A stretch of DNA of 64,000 nt from JAJRXC01 sp047639555 (GTDB lineage: Bacteria; Actinomycetota; Acidimicrobiia; Acidimicrobiales; Aldehydirespiratoraceae), in the NCBI GenBank assembly GCA_047639555.1, contig JBLIOE010000015.1, positions 1 to 64,000 on the forward strand. Direction: 5' to 3'. Below the pieces are notes generated by a model. It did not search any database. It was given only the letters and a program-made list of their open reading frames with translations, and was not told the origin of the DNA. Positions 52,156-59,772 of the stretch are shown in pieces. The position numbers and the translations under genes are program-made. The stretch's first letter is position 1, and each line of letters opens with the position of its first letter.

Positions 52156-52950
52156 AGTGACGAGGCGGGTGTCGAAATCAACCGGGGTTGGGAACAACGG
52201 CTTGAGGGCACGCGGTGCCTTGAACGGCTTCCAGTCATGGCCAAGTTGGGCCAGCCGATCCGCTATCGCCAGGAGAGCGGCCGGATTGTGGCCAAGGCCG
52301 CAGTGGCTGCCGTGAACCTCGACATTTTCGGTCTGCGGGAGCTCGCGGTTGAGACACTGCTGCCAGTTCACGATGCCGTCGGTGCGGGTGTAGATCGAGG
52401 TGGTGGGCACACCCATTGGCTCGCGAGCCCAGCTGGGGATACGAGGCACCATGATCTGATCGGAGTGGCGGTCACGGAGAGCGTTGAAAGCAGCGCCGGC
52501 ATTGGACTCATCGGGGCCCGTGGTCTGGAACGGGCTCCCGAGGGTGATCACCTGTCGAGCAGTATTCGGCGCCAGGCGGGCAATCTCTCGGGCAAACATG
52601 CCGCCCAATGACCAGCCAATGATGTCGATTGGTCCGTTCTCTCGGTCCAACCGTTCGATGAGTTTGATGAGTCCGTCGATGATCTCTGCCGTCGGGCCGA
52701 TGTTGCGCCCGAGACCCCAGCCATGGGTGTTGTAGCCGAGGCAGCCGAGTAGTGACCGCATGGGCTTGGTGCTGGCGTCGGCCCCCATAAATCCGGGAAG
52801 GACGAGCACCGTGCGATCAGCATTGGCACGGGGCAGGAGACTAAACATCGCGGGCGCCGCTGCCGCGAAGGCACCGAGCTCGGGCGCAGCGCGGAATTCA
52901 AACAGCGCCCGCAGGGCATGAGGACCGTTGGCCATGCCCCATGGTGTCAC
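52147..52950 (-). CDS. Alpha/beta hydrolase (lipase-like)
   Basis: 267 residues. VLVLPGFMGADASTKPMRSL gives the oxyanion region, IDIIGWSLGGMFAREIARLA holds the nucleophile Ser (GWSLGG), and VEVHGSHCGLGHNPAALLAI supplies the catalytic His. YTRTDGIVNW may carry the acid. No signal peptide, so it is probably cytoplasmic. Substrate unknown. The 3' end lies in a tandem repeat that duplicates its stop codon. The start is the ATG 52950; another ATG follows 5 codons later. Confidence 0.85.
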   Translation of the reverse strand: MTPWGMANGPHALRALFEFRAAPELGAFAAAAPAMFSLLPRANADRTVLVLPGFMGADASTKPMRSLLGCLGYNTHGWGLGRNIGPTAEIIDGLIKLIERLDRENGPIDIIGWSLGGMFAREIARLAPNTARQVITLGSPFQTTGPDESNAGAAFNALRDRHSDQIMVPRIPSWAREPMGVPTTSIYTRTDGIVNWQQCLNRELPQTENVEVHGSHCGLGHNPAALLAIADRLAQLGHDWKPFKAPRALKPLFPTPVDFDTRLVTIA

Positions 52951-52975
52951 CCTGCGCGCGAACTCACAACCATCG

Positions 52976-53449
52976 TCAGGTTCCCGGGGTGGGAATTACC
53001 AGGGTGGGTAGCGCCGGCGCCGGGCCCCAGGCGATGGCCGCTTTGGAGAATCCTTGGGCCACCGCGACTGTGAGTGCGAGCTCGGCCCGCTCCGTATCGC
53101 TCAGAGGTAACGCCGCATCCGACTCGTTGGGCGATGATGCGCCGATGACTACATCAGTCCACCGGATCGCAGCCTTCCAACGGTCGGGAAGATCGCTGTC
53201 GGCGTAGTTGTCATTGATCCCGTCGATTGCGGTTTCGTCGAGTCCCTGCTGCTGCGCACCTGCGAAGCGGAGGTTGCGTCAAATACCGCAATCGGTGATT
53301 CGAGCGTTGCGGAGTCGTCCAACTTCCTTCGTGGCTTGGTCGACTTCGCCGCGCTGCCACAGCTCGGCGTAGAACCGATCGAAGCGGGCGTTGAGCTCGG
53401 CGTCGTGCTCGAAGAAGTTCATCGAACCTTTCGGGGCGGTCATTCTCAT
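52976..53449 (-). CDS. CMD/AhpD-like selenoprotein candidate (in-frame TGA read as selenocysteine)
   Basis: 158 codons from the ATG 53449 to the TGA 52976-52978, with an internal TGA at 53279-53281 (codon 57). The N-terminal part reads FYAELWQRGEVDQATKEVGR then LRNARITDCGI, and beyond the TGA RNLRFAGAQQQGLDETAIDG, WKAAIRWTDVVIGAS and LTVAVAQGFSKAAIAWG. This is a carboxymuconolactone-decarboxylase/AhpD-type fold, whose redox motif is CxxC. The TGA replaces the second Cys, giving CGI-U. The frame is open for 100 codons afterwards and a SECIS-like hairpin follows. The start overlaps the upstream CMD gene stop (ATGA). A simple nonsense mutation is the alternative. Confidence 0.72.
53251..53268 (-). 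promoter_or_regulatory. Bacterial SECIS-like hairpin in the CMD gene
   Basis: On the minus strand the stem GCTTCGC / GCGCAGC encloses the loop AGGT. It has six pairs with one T-C mismatch. The loop begins 17 nt after the TGA, within the spacing expected for bacterial SECIS elements, and has the G-G-U of the E. coli fdhF loop (AGGUCU). No other function is evident. Confidence 0.55.
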
Positions 53450-53817
53450 GACGTGGCTCCAAGGGCGATCGCGAGGCGAGCTTGAGCTTCGATGGTGGCA
53501 AGTCCGATCGTGAAGGCCGCGACCTCTCGATCGTTGAGGTGTCGTCGGACCGCGGCCGCCATGTCATCAGTGATCGCATGGGGATCGATGATCCACAACT
53601 CGGCGAACGCCAGCACATCATCGACCAGCGGCCCGTCGATCGCCGGTGTGGGTGTGGACGCGTGCCGACCCGCATCGGGAGGTGCGCCGATGAGCTCGCA
53701 CATTCGCACCCGGCATCGTTCGAGCAGGCCCGGATCCATCCGGCCATCCCAGACGCCGTCGATGAGCGCCGCGAACTCGATCGCGATGTTGGGGGAGAGG
53801 TCGGCGAGTGTTGGCAT
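53446..53817 (-). CDS. Carboxymuconolactone-decarboxylase-like protein without redox motif
   Basis: 123 residues. Helical CMD pattern: IAIEFAALIDGVWDGRMDPG, LLERCRVRMCELIGAP, LVDDVLAFAELWIIDPHAIT, VAAFTIGLATIEAQARLAIA. It lacks the CxxC/His relay of AhpD, so it is probably not a redox enzyme on its own. Its TGA overlaps the ATG of the selenoprotein candidate, so the two are co-translated and may form a mixed oligomer. Confidence 0.65.
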   Translation of the reverse strand: MPTLADLSPNIAIEFAALIDGVWDGRMDPGLLERCRVRMCELIGAPPDAGRHASTPTPAIDGPLVDDVLAFAELWIIDPHAITDDMAAAVRRHLNDREVAAFTIGLATIEAQARLAIALGATS

Positions 53818-53829
53818 TGGTCGTTGACC

Positions 53830-54114
53830 TTAGGTGTCGGCCTGGGTCCAGCCAACGAGACCAAAGACCCTGTCGCCGAAAGCGTTCACCGGTTGTGCTG
53901 GAGATATGGAGATCTCAGTTCCTATTGTGTGCCACTCATCGGCCGGCGAAACGGCGTCGATTGCGCGCTGGATTGCGCGCCGGATTGGGTCCCGGCCTGA
54001 CGAGAAAATCGTGGCAGTCACCGCCGTTGAGGCCGAGAACTTCGCGACGCCGGTGGGTATTTCTCGGGATTGGTGGAGAAGGCAAAAGCGGACAGCATGT
54101 CGTTTGCCCCGCAA
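53830..54114 (-). other. Weak open frame upstream of the CMD pair
   Basis: 94 codons from a TTG on the same strand, ending 12 nt before the CMD gene. The C-terminal half (DPIRRAIQRAIDAVS, TIGTEISIS, RVFGLVGWTQ) could be a small alpha-beta protein, but there is no ribosome site and the N-terminus is poor. The 320-nt gap 53818-54137 otherwise shows only the direct repeat GGATTGCGCGC and must hold divergent promoters. Confidence 0.25.
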
Positions 54115-54137
54115 AACTTCGCCCCGTCAGGAAACCC

Positions 54138-54602
54138 ATGACGTCTAGCGGTTCCATAGAAGTCCTCACCGAAGGAGAGTGCTGGGCTCGCCTCGGCAAC
54201 CATGTTGTCGGACGCCTCGTGGTCATTGTCGGGCGCCAACCCGATGTGTTTCCTGTGAACTATCGAATGGATGACGGTGAGATCGTTGTCCGCACCACCG
54301 AAGGCACCAAGCTTGCGGCGGCGATCATGGGTGAGCGAGTCGCGTTTGAGATCGACGACCTTGACGAACTTAAACGCGGTGGATGGTCTGTGGTCGTTCA
54401 CGGGGTCGCCCGCGAGTCGAGCACCCTCAGCGACGTGATGCACGACGAAATTGTCGACACGGAGCCGTGGGCGGCCGGCACCAAGAAGCGCGTGATTCGG
54501 ATTAAGCCCGAGCAGGTCACAGGGCGTTGGATTTCCCCCACCCTCAATATTGACCAGAAGGACGAGCATGACATTGACCAGAAGGACAACGATGACCGAT
54601 AG
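54138..54602 (+). CDS. Pyridoxamine-5'-phosphate-oxidase-fold flavoprotein
   Basis: 154 residues from the ATG 54138, with AGGAAA 4-5 nt upstream. The pattern EVLTEGECWARLGNHVVGRL, VVIVGRQPDVFPVNYRMDDG, EIVVRTTEGTKLAAAIMGER and VAFEIDDLDELKRGGWSVVV matches small split-barrel FMN or F420 proteins, common in the DosR-type dormancy programme of actinobacteria. RVIRIKPEQVTGRWI ends the fold. An odd tail has a duplicated acidic repeat (IDQKDEHD / IDQKDNDD). The next gene starts inside its last codons. Confidence 0.88.
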   Translation: MTSSGSIEVLTEGECWARLGNHVVGRLVVIVGRQPDVFPVNYRMDDGEIVVRTTEGTKLAAAIMGERVAFEIDDLDELKRGGWSVVVHGVARESSTLSDVMHDEIVDTEPWAAGTKKRVIRIKPEQVTGRWISPTLNIDQKDEHDIDQKDNDDR

Positions 54603-55488
54603 CGACGACAATTTGAAGAGCGAGCGGAGCGGCGCGGTCGTCGGGATCGATGGAAGTTTGTCGTCGGAGGCCGCGCTCGCCTGGGCGGCGGAGCGTCGCC
54701 GCAATTTCGGTGCCATTCGGCCGGTGTATGCCTGGGACTACTCCCTTTCAGCGTGGGCTCCGACACCGTTCGGGCCGGGGGCGGTCCCGCCGCTGGAAGA
54801 GATGGAGCGAGCGGCCGAGGATGCAGCGGCGAAATGGGTCGCGGAATCAGGACTTTCGGATAACGAAGATGCCGTTGTTCGTCGTGGCGATCCGGGTGTG
54901 GTGCTTGTCGACGTGGCGAGCGATGCCGATCTATTGGTGGTCGGGACGCGCGGGCGCGGTCCGTTTCGCGCCAACGTCCTCGGATCGGTTGGTCGACACT
55001 GCGCTGATCACTCGGCGGTCCCGGTGGTGATCGTCCCCGCGGGGGAGATGCCGTCGGCCCAGACCTCGGAGGTCGTCGTCGGAATCGATGGATCGGAACA
55101 CGCACTCGATGCGTTGCGTTGGGCGGTATCGAACTTCGGGGAAACGGCGACGATTGTGGCGATCACTTCGTGGCAAACCCCGATTGAAGGACCGATCCCC
55201 TATGGCGTCGGTCGCTTCGATCTCCGAGCCTTCAACTCGGCGGCGAAGACGACGGTGAACGAGGCGGCGGACACGGTGTGCCAAGAATTCGGACTTGAGG
55301 ACAGCGCGATTGCTCGCAAGGTCGGCGAGGGTGATCGGCGTTGGATTCTGGCGCATCAGGCGACGACGGCCGATCTCTTGGTACTTGGGCAGCGAGGACG
55401 GACCGGGTTGCCGCATTTCGTGCTGGGATCGACGACGACGGCGATGATCCATCGCCCGCAATGTCCAACGGCAGTGATTCCGAGCTGA
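54592..55488 (+). CDS. Tandem-domain universal stress protein
   Basis: 298 residues from the ATG 54592 (AAGGA upstream). Two USP domains. Each has the start VVGIDGS and the nucleotide loop G-x2-G-x9-G-S/T: GTRGRGPFRANVLGS in the first, GQRGRTGLPHFVLGS in the second. ATP-binding type. Its partners are the flavoprotein upstream and the response regulator 8 nt downstream, the usual content of a hypoxia or dormancy regulon. Confidence 0.93.
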   Translation: MTDSDDNLKSERSGAVVGIDGSLSSEAALAWAAERRRNFGAIRPVYAWDYSLSAWAPTPFGPGAVPPLEEMERAAEDAAAKWVAESGLSDNEDAVVRRGDPGVVLVDVASDADLLVVGTRGRGPFRANVLGSVGRHCADHSAVPVVIVPAGEMPSAQTSEVVVGIDGSEHALDALRWAVSNFGETATIVAITSWQTPIEGPIPYGVGRFDLRAFNSAAKTTVNEAADTVCQEFGLEDSAIARKVGEGDRRWILAHQATTADLLVLGQRGRTGLPHFVLGSTTTAMIHRPQCPTAVIPS

Positions 55489-55495
55489 GGACGTT

Positions 55496-56188
55496 ATGGA
55501 GCGCGAGACTTCAGGCATGCCAAAAAAGGACAACGAGCTGATCAGCGTGGCACTCCTGGACGATCATGAGATCGTCCGCCACGGGGTCGCCGAGCTCGTG
55601 AACGCGCAGTCCGACATGACGGTGGTCGGCCAAGCCGGCACGGCCGCGGAAATGATTCGGACGGTTGCATCCACGCGACCGCGTGTCGCCGTGCTCGATG
55701 TTCGCCTTGTTGATGATGCCAGCAACGGGATTGCCGTCTGCCGAGAGCTTCGTAGTGCGTACCCCGACACCCAGTGCTTGATTCTCACCTCGTTCGACGA
55801 CGACGAAGCGCTGGTGGATGCCGCGCTGGCCGGAGCCGCCGGCTTTGTCCTGAAGCAGATCCGGGGCGGCGACCTCGTGAAGTCGATTCGCGAGATTGCC
55901 AACGGTTCTCGACTATTGGACGCCGCCGAAACCCGGATGGCGATGCAGCGACTACGTGACTCGGAGACCGGTGCCCTCGCCCAACTCACCGCCAAGGAGC
56001 GACAGGTTTTCGATCTCATCAGTGAGGGGTGCTCGAACCGGGAGATTGGGGAACAGCTATTCATCGCAGAGAAGACCGTCAAGAATTATGTGTCGTCCGT
56101 GCTGTCGAAGCTGGGCCTCGTCCGGCGAACGGAGGTCGCCGCATTGGGGGCCCGTCTCGCAGAGCGGCATCGCCGCAAGTACGACTAG
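55496..56188 (+). CDS. DevR/DosR-like response regulator
   Basis: 230 residues. Receiver VALLDDHEIVRHGVAELVNA with the acidic pair, phospho-acceptor in RVAVLDVRLVDDASNGIAVC, and GAAGFVLKQIRGGDL (Lys). LuxR HTH: LTAKERQVFDLISEGCSNRE, IAEKTVKNYVSSVLSKLGLV, with the DosR-like GLVRRTEVA. It probably activates the upstream stress genes. It is convergent with the pseudo-receiver gene (stops share CTAG at 56185-56188). Confidence 0.92.
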   Translation: MERETSGMPKKDNELISVALLDDHEIVRHGVAELVNAQSDMTVVGQAGTAAEMIRTVASTRPRVAVLDVRLVDDASNGIAVCRELRSAYPDTQCLILTSFDDDEALVDAALAGAAGFVLKQIRGGDLVKSIREIANGSRLLDAAETRMAMQRLRDSETGALAQLTAKERQVFDLISEGCSNREIGEQLFIAEKTVKNYVSSVLSKLGLVRRTEVAALGARLAERHRRKYD

Positions 56189-56613
56189 GGCATCACTCGG
56201 TCGATTGCGTCCAGGAGTGTCGCTCGCCGCATCGGGCGAGCGACGAGGACGCACCCTTCGAGCTCATCTTTGTACAGAGCGGCGCGAGTGCTTGTTACCT
56301 CAACAATGATCGGCCGACCGGAGGCGTGAGCTTTGAGAGATGCAAGAACGGCACGGTCGTCTTCGTCGGAGATCTCGAATCCAAAGATCACGAGGTCGGC
56401 CTCCTCCGCTCGCGGACACGTGCCCGAATGCACGAACGGGCACCGTCGCGAGCCGTCGGGGCCGTCACATGTTGATGTGTCGAATCCGGCGTCGCGGAGC
56501 AGGTTGCTGATGGCGTTCGAGATGGCCCAGTCGTGATGTTCGATCAGTACTCGCGGGCGAGTGCGGTCGGTGGTCCACGTAGTCGGAGCGGCGAGGCGTT
56601 CCTTTCTCCACAT
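56185..56613 (-). CDS. Receiver-like protein lacking the phosphorylation site, with a Cys-rich insert
   Basis: 142 residues from the ATG 56613 (AAAGGAGAGACC before it). The fold looks like a response-regulator receiver (PRVLIEHHDWAISNAISNLL, then DLVIFGFEIS and RPIIVEVTS). The acidic pair is replaced by His (EHHD), and the phospho-acceptor Asp by Gly in VIFGFE. Between strands 2 and 3 is an insert with three Cys (STCDGPDGSRRCPFVHSGTC), possibly a metal or redox site. Likely a phosphorylation-independent sensor or adaptor in the DevR/S-like module. Function unknown. Confidence 0.7.
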   Translation of the reverse strand: MWRKERLAAPTTWTTDRTRPRVLIEHHDWAISNAISNLLRDAGFDTSTCDGPDGSRRCPFVHSGTCPRAEEADLVIFGFEISDEDDRAVLASLKAHASGRPIIVEVTSTRAALYKDELEGCVLVARPMRRATLLDAIDRVMP

Positions 56614-56719
56614 GGTCTCTCCTTTCATGGTGTCGGCTTCATTATTGAGAACGAGTCGCTGATGCCGAAGAGTCGAAGGTCCTGTCCAGCGGTGCTCGTT
56701 CGCTGGCTACGGTGAGACG

Positions 56720-57718
56720 GTGACCGATTACTTGGCCGACTTGGACGGACAGCATCTGTGGGACAGCGTCCCCGATGCCATGCTGCTTGTTGCTCAGTCG
56801 GGCGAGATCCTGCTCGCCAACAGCGAAGCCTCTCGGCTGTTCGGATTTCGCGAATCGATGACCGGGGTGTCGGTGGAGACGCTCGTGTCGACCCGAGCCG
56901 GTGTCGACCACCGCTCACTGAGGGCGGACTTTCACTCGGCGCCACGGCGTCGGGCGATGGGTGCGGGCATGCGGCTGGAAGCGAGGAGAGCGGACGGATC
57001 AACTTTTCCGGTTCAGATCTCCTTGTCGCCGCTGGGGCCGGAGCTAGCGATCGCCGCAGTTCGCGATGTGTCCGACATGGTCGCCTCGGAGGAGCTCCTG
57101 GTCGACTCGGCTCGACGCCGGATTCTGGCCGAGGATCACGAGCGCATTGCGAAAGACATGCACGACAACGTCATCCAGGAGCTCTTTGCGCTTGGGATGT
57201 CGCTGCAAGCCGCAGTTCCATCGATCGCCGATGAGTCGACGGCGAGTCGCGTCGAGAACGCGGTCAGCAGTCTCGATGAGGTCATCCTTTCTATCCGCTC
57301 GCTGATCTTCGACGTTCGGGGTGTTCGCTCACATCAAGACGGACTACGAAGTCGAGTAGTTGAGGTCGCGACGAGCCTGATTCCCTCGCTTGGTTTCGAA
57401 CCATCGGTGTCGTTCGACGGCCCGGTCGATTCGGTTCCAGAATCAGTCCAAGCGCATGTGGTTGCGGTCGCACGCGAAGCGATGACAAATGTTGCTCGCC
57501 ATGCGGGTGCGTCCGCCGCGGCGGTCAGTGTTCAGTGTCGCAACGGAGTCGTCACTGTGCTGGTTACCGACGACGGTGTCGGCATGCCGGCCGAACCCAC
57601 GCGACGGAGTGGACACACAAATCTCGCCGCCCGGGCCCGTGAGGTCGAGGGGGCCTTCGTCGTCGACACCCACCCCGACGGCGGCACAAGTGTGAGCTGG
57701 TCCGGTCCAATCGGTTGA
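56720..57718 (+). CDS. PAS-domain sensor histidine kinase, DevS/NarX-like
   Basis: 332 residues from a GTG, no membrane helix. A PAS domain (about 12-125: LWDSVPDAMLLVAQSGEILL, then LEARRADGSTFPVQISLSPL) is followed by HisKA_3 with the phosphorylated His in DHERIAKDMHDNVIQELFAL. The HATPase domain has AREAMTNVARHAGAS, VTDDGVGM and SGHTNLAARA. It resembles DevS/DosT in the kinase core but senses through PAS rather than GAF-heme. Most likely phosphorylates the regulator at 55.5 kb. Confidence 0.9.
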   Translation: MTDYLADLDGQHLWDSVPDAMLLVAQSGEILLANSEASRLFGFRESMTGVSVETLVSTRAGVDHRSLRADFHSAPRRRAMGAGMRLEARRADGSTFPVQISLSPLGPELAIAAVRDVSDMVASEELLVDSARRRILAEDHERIAKDMHDNVIQELFALGMSLQAAVPSIADESTASRVENAVSSLDEVILSIRSLIFDVRGVRSHQDGLRSRVVEVATSLIPSLGFEPSVSFDGPVDSVPESVQAHVVAVAREAMTNVARHAGASAAAVSVQCRNGVVTVLVTDDGVGMPAEPTRRSGHTNLAARAREVEGAFVVDTHPDGGTSVSWSGPIG

Positions 57719-57741
57719 CCCTTGCCCAGTGGGCCGGAGCG

Positions 57742-58905
57742 TCACCCAGCCGGGGTGGCGTGCGCGGCGGCCAACCGGCCGACCGCCTCTTCTAATTCGG
57801 CCGGCGACGCCGTGGCCCAGCTCAAGCGAAGGTGGTGGGTGAGGTCTCGTTCGACGGCAAACGCGGGCCCAGGCACGAAGGCAACACCATGATTGAGCGC
57901 GGGGTCGAGTAGGGCCGAGGTGTCGGTTCCATCGGTGAACTCGGCCCAAACAAACATTCCGCCGCCGGGCCGGTTGAGTGTGAGGCGGTCGCCGAAGGTG
58001 TTGATGAGCGCATCGACGAGAGCGTCGCGCTTGGTCGCAGTTGCGGCCGAAAGGGCGGCAAGGTGGGCGGGGAACCACGGTGCGGTGATGGCGCCGAGGG
58101 CGATGGCTTGACTGAGGCTCGAGGTGTGCAGGTCCGCTGACTGCTTGGCCCGTTCGACGGTGCGAAGGAGCCAGGGGGGGCCGATCATCCAGCCAACCCG
58201 AAGACCCGGCGCGAGAATCTTCGACACGCTTCGCAGGTGTACGGCATGTGGGTGCGGGGCGGGTTCGGGCGCCGGTTGGTCGACGGCAAGGTCGCGATAC
58301 GGATCGTCGAACACCACCAGGAAGTTGTACCGCGAGGCGAGAACGAGCAACTCGTCGCGTCGGTGAGTGCTCAGGGTTGCGCCGGTTGGGTTGTGGAAGT
58401 GGGGAACCACATAAATGAACTTGGGTCGGATGCCGGCACGGAGCTGTTCTGCCACCTGCTCCACCACGAGGCCCTCGACATCGATGTCGACGGGGGCGAG
58501 AGTGGCGCCCGAACTGCGAAACGCCTGGAGGGCGCCGAGATAGTCGGGGTCGCCGACAACCACCGTGTCGCCCGGATCGAGCAGCACCTCGCTCAGGAGA
58601 TGGAGCGCCTGCTGCGAACCGGTCGTCACAAGAACATGTTCGACGTGGGTCGCCGCTGGGGTGCTCGCCACGATTGCTTCGCGAAGTCGTGCGTCTCCCG
58701 CGGTAAGTCCGTACTGAAGGGCATCGGTGTCACGGTCGAGGATGCACTGAGTCGCGAGCGAGGCCATCTCTTCGCGTGGGAATCGGTCGGGGTCGGGAAG
58801 GCCTCCCGCGAGTGAGATCATGCCGGGTCGTTGAGCCTGCTCGAGCAGGTCGCGGATGGCGGAGGTGGTCTGCTTCCGGGCGCGGGTGCTGAGCAGATGG
58901 TCCAT
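57742..58905 (-). CDS. PLP-dependent aminotransferase (class I/II, MocR/2-aminoadipate type)
   Basis: 387 residues. ISLAGGLPDPDRFPREEMAS at the start, LQYGLTAGDARLREAI, VTTGSQQALHLLSEVLLDPG, VVPHFHNPTGATLSTHRRDE, FDDPYRDLA and the PLP lysine in RSVSKILAPGLRVGWM. Stands without a GntR domain, so it is an enzyme, not a MocR regulator. Substrate unknown (2-aminoadipate and aromatic amino acids are common). Diverges from the XRE regulator across a 90-nt gap with a perfect palindrome. Confidence 0.9.
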   Translation of the reverse strand: MDHLLSTRARKQTTSAIRDLLEQAQRPGMISLAGGLPDPDRFPREEMASLATQCILDRDTDALQYGLTAGDARLREAIVASTPAATHVEHVLVTTGSQQALHLLSEVLLDPGDTVVVGDPDYLGALQAFRSSGATLAPVDIDVEGLVVEQVAEQLRAGIRPKFIYVVPHFHNPTGATLSTHRRDELLVLASRYNFLVVFDDPYRDLAVDQPAPEPAPHPHAVHLRSVSKILAPGLRVGWMIGPPWLLRTVERAKQSADLHTSSLSQAIALGAITAPWFPAHLAALSAATATKRDALVDALINTFGDRLTLNRPGGGMFVWAEFTDGTDTSALLDPALNHGVAFVPGPAFAVERDLTHHLRLSWATASPAELEEAVGRLAAAHATPAG

Positions 58906-58951
58906 CGGAGCAGCGTGGTCCTTCCGGGGCAGAACGAGAAGCCCCCACCAA

Positions 58952-58965
58952 TGGTGGTACCACCA
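58952..58965. promoter_or_regulatory. 14-bp palindromic operator candidate
   Basis: TGGTGGTACCACCA is a perfect palindrome in the 90-nt gap between the aminotransferase and XRE regulator genes, 31 nt before the regulator start. It is preceded by CCACCA, making nested dyads. Probably bound by the adjacent regulator. Confidence 0.55.
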
Positions 58966-58995
58966 GTGCTACCTTCAAACCGCTAACCTTTTCGT

Positions 58996-59772
58996 ATGAG
59001 AGCAGCGGCCCTTGGTGACTTTCTGCGGAGTCGGCGCGAACGCCTTCGCCCCGAAGAAGTGGGTCTTCCGGTGGGCACCGGTCGCCGGGCGGGCGGGCTC
59101 CGACGAGAAGAAGTGGCGGTCCTCTCGGGTGTGGGGGTTTCGTGGCTGACGCGGCTCGAGCAGGGTCGTGCGAATCGAGTGTCGGCCGAGGTGCTCGATG
59201 GGTTGGCGGCCGCACTTCGGCTGACCACCGTCGAACGAATTCACCTGTATGACCTGGCTGACGTGCATCCACCGGCCGAGGTCGACGGCGAGCAGGGTGG
59301 TGACGATACCCACCGAGTGTTGGTCGACGGATTGGAGCCCAACCCGGCGTATGTCCTCGACCATGCGTGGAATCTGGTGTGTTGGAACCAGGCCCAGGCG
59401 GCATTGTTCCCGGTCATCGAAACAGTGGAGGGGCCGCCCAACCTCCTGCGACTCACCCTCGAAGCCGCTCCCCTCCGAAGCTTTATGACCGACTGGCTCG
59501 ACGAGGTCCACCGGCTGGCCTCACAATTTCGACTTCACCTCGGGCGGTATCCAAGCGAGGAGGGCAGCGCCCTCGTGGATGAGCTTCGGGCCGAACACCC
59601 CGAGTTCGCGACGGCGTGGCGAGCCCAAGACGTCGCCGTTTTCTCATCCAAGGTCCGGCACTTTCGCCGCCCAACGAAGGGTGAGCTCGCATTCCATCAT
59701 CACCGTCTGGCTCTGCCCGATCACCCGGGATGGGGCGTGGTCATCTACACGGCAGTGACCGCCGACGACTAG
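58996..59772 (+). CDS. XRE-family regulator with MmyB-like ligand-binding domain
   Basis: 258 residues. HTH near the N-terminus: LGDFLRSRRERLRPEEVGLP, RRAGGLRREEVAVLSGVGVS, WLTRLEQGRANRVSAEVLDG, LAAALRLTTVERIHLYDLAD. This is the typical MmyB-type start. The C-terminal domain (YVLDHAWNLVCWNQAQAALF onward) is the MmyB ligand-binding PAS-like fold, thought to bind fatty acids. Convergent with the P450 gene, sharing CTAG at the two stops. Confidence 0.9.
   Translation: MRAAALGDFLRSRRERLRPEEVGLPVGTGRRAGGLRREEVAVLSGVGVSWLTRLEQGRANRVSAEVLDGLAAALRLTTVERIHLYDLADVHPPAEVDGEQGGDDTHRVLVDGLEPNPAYVLDHAWNLVCWNQAQAALFPVIETVEGPPNLLRLTLEAAPLRSFMTDWLDEVHRLASQFRLHLGRYPSEEGSALVDELRAEHPEFATAWRAQDVAVFSSKVRHFRRPTKGELAFHHHRLALPDHPGWGVVIYTAVTADD

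Noticed and set aside
53818..54137. DosR-type box upstream of the stress island
   Set aside because: GGGTCCC-like words occur, but no convincing palindrome matches the GGGACT-AGTCCC pattern.
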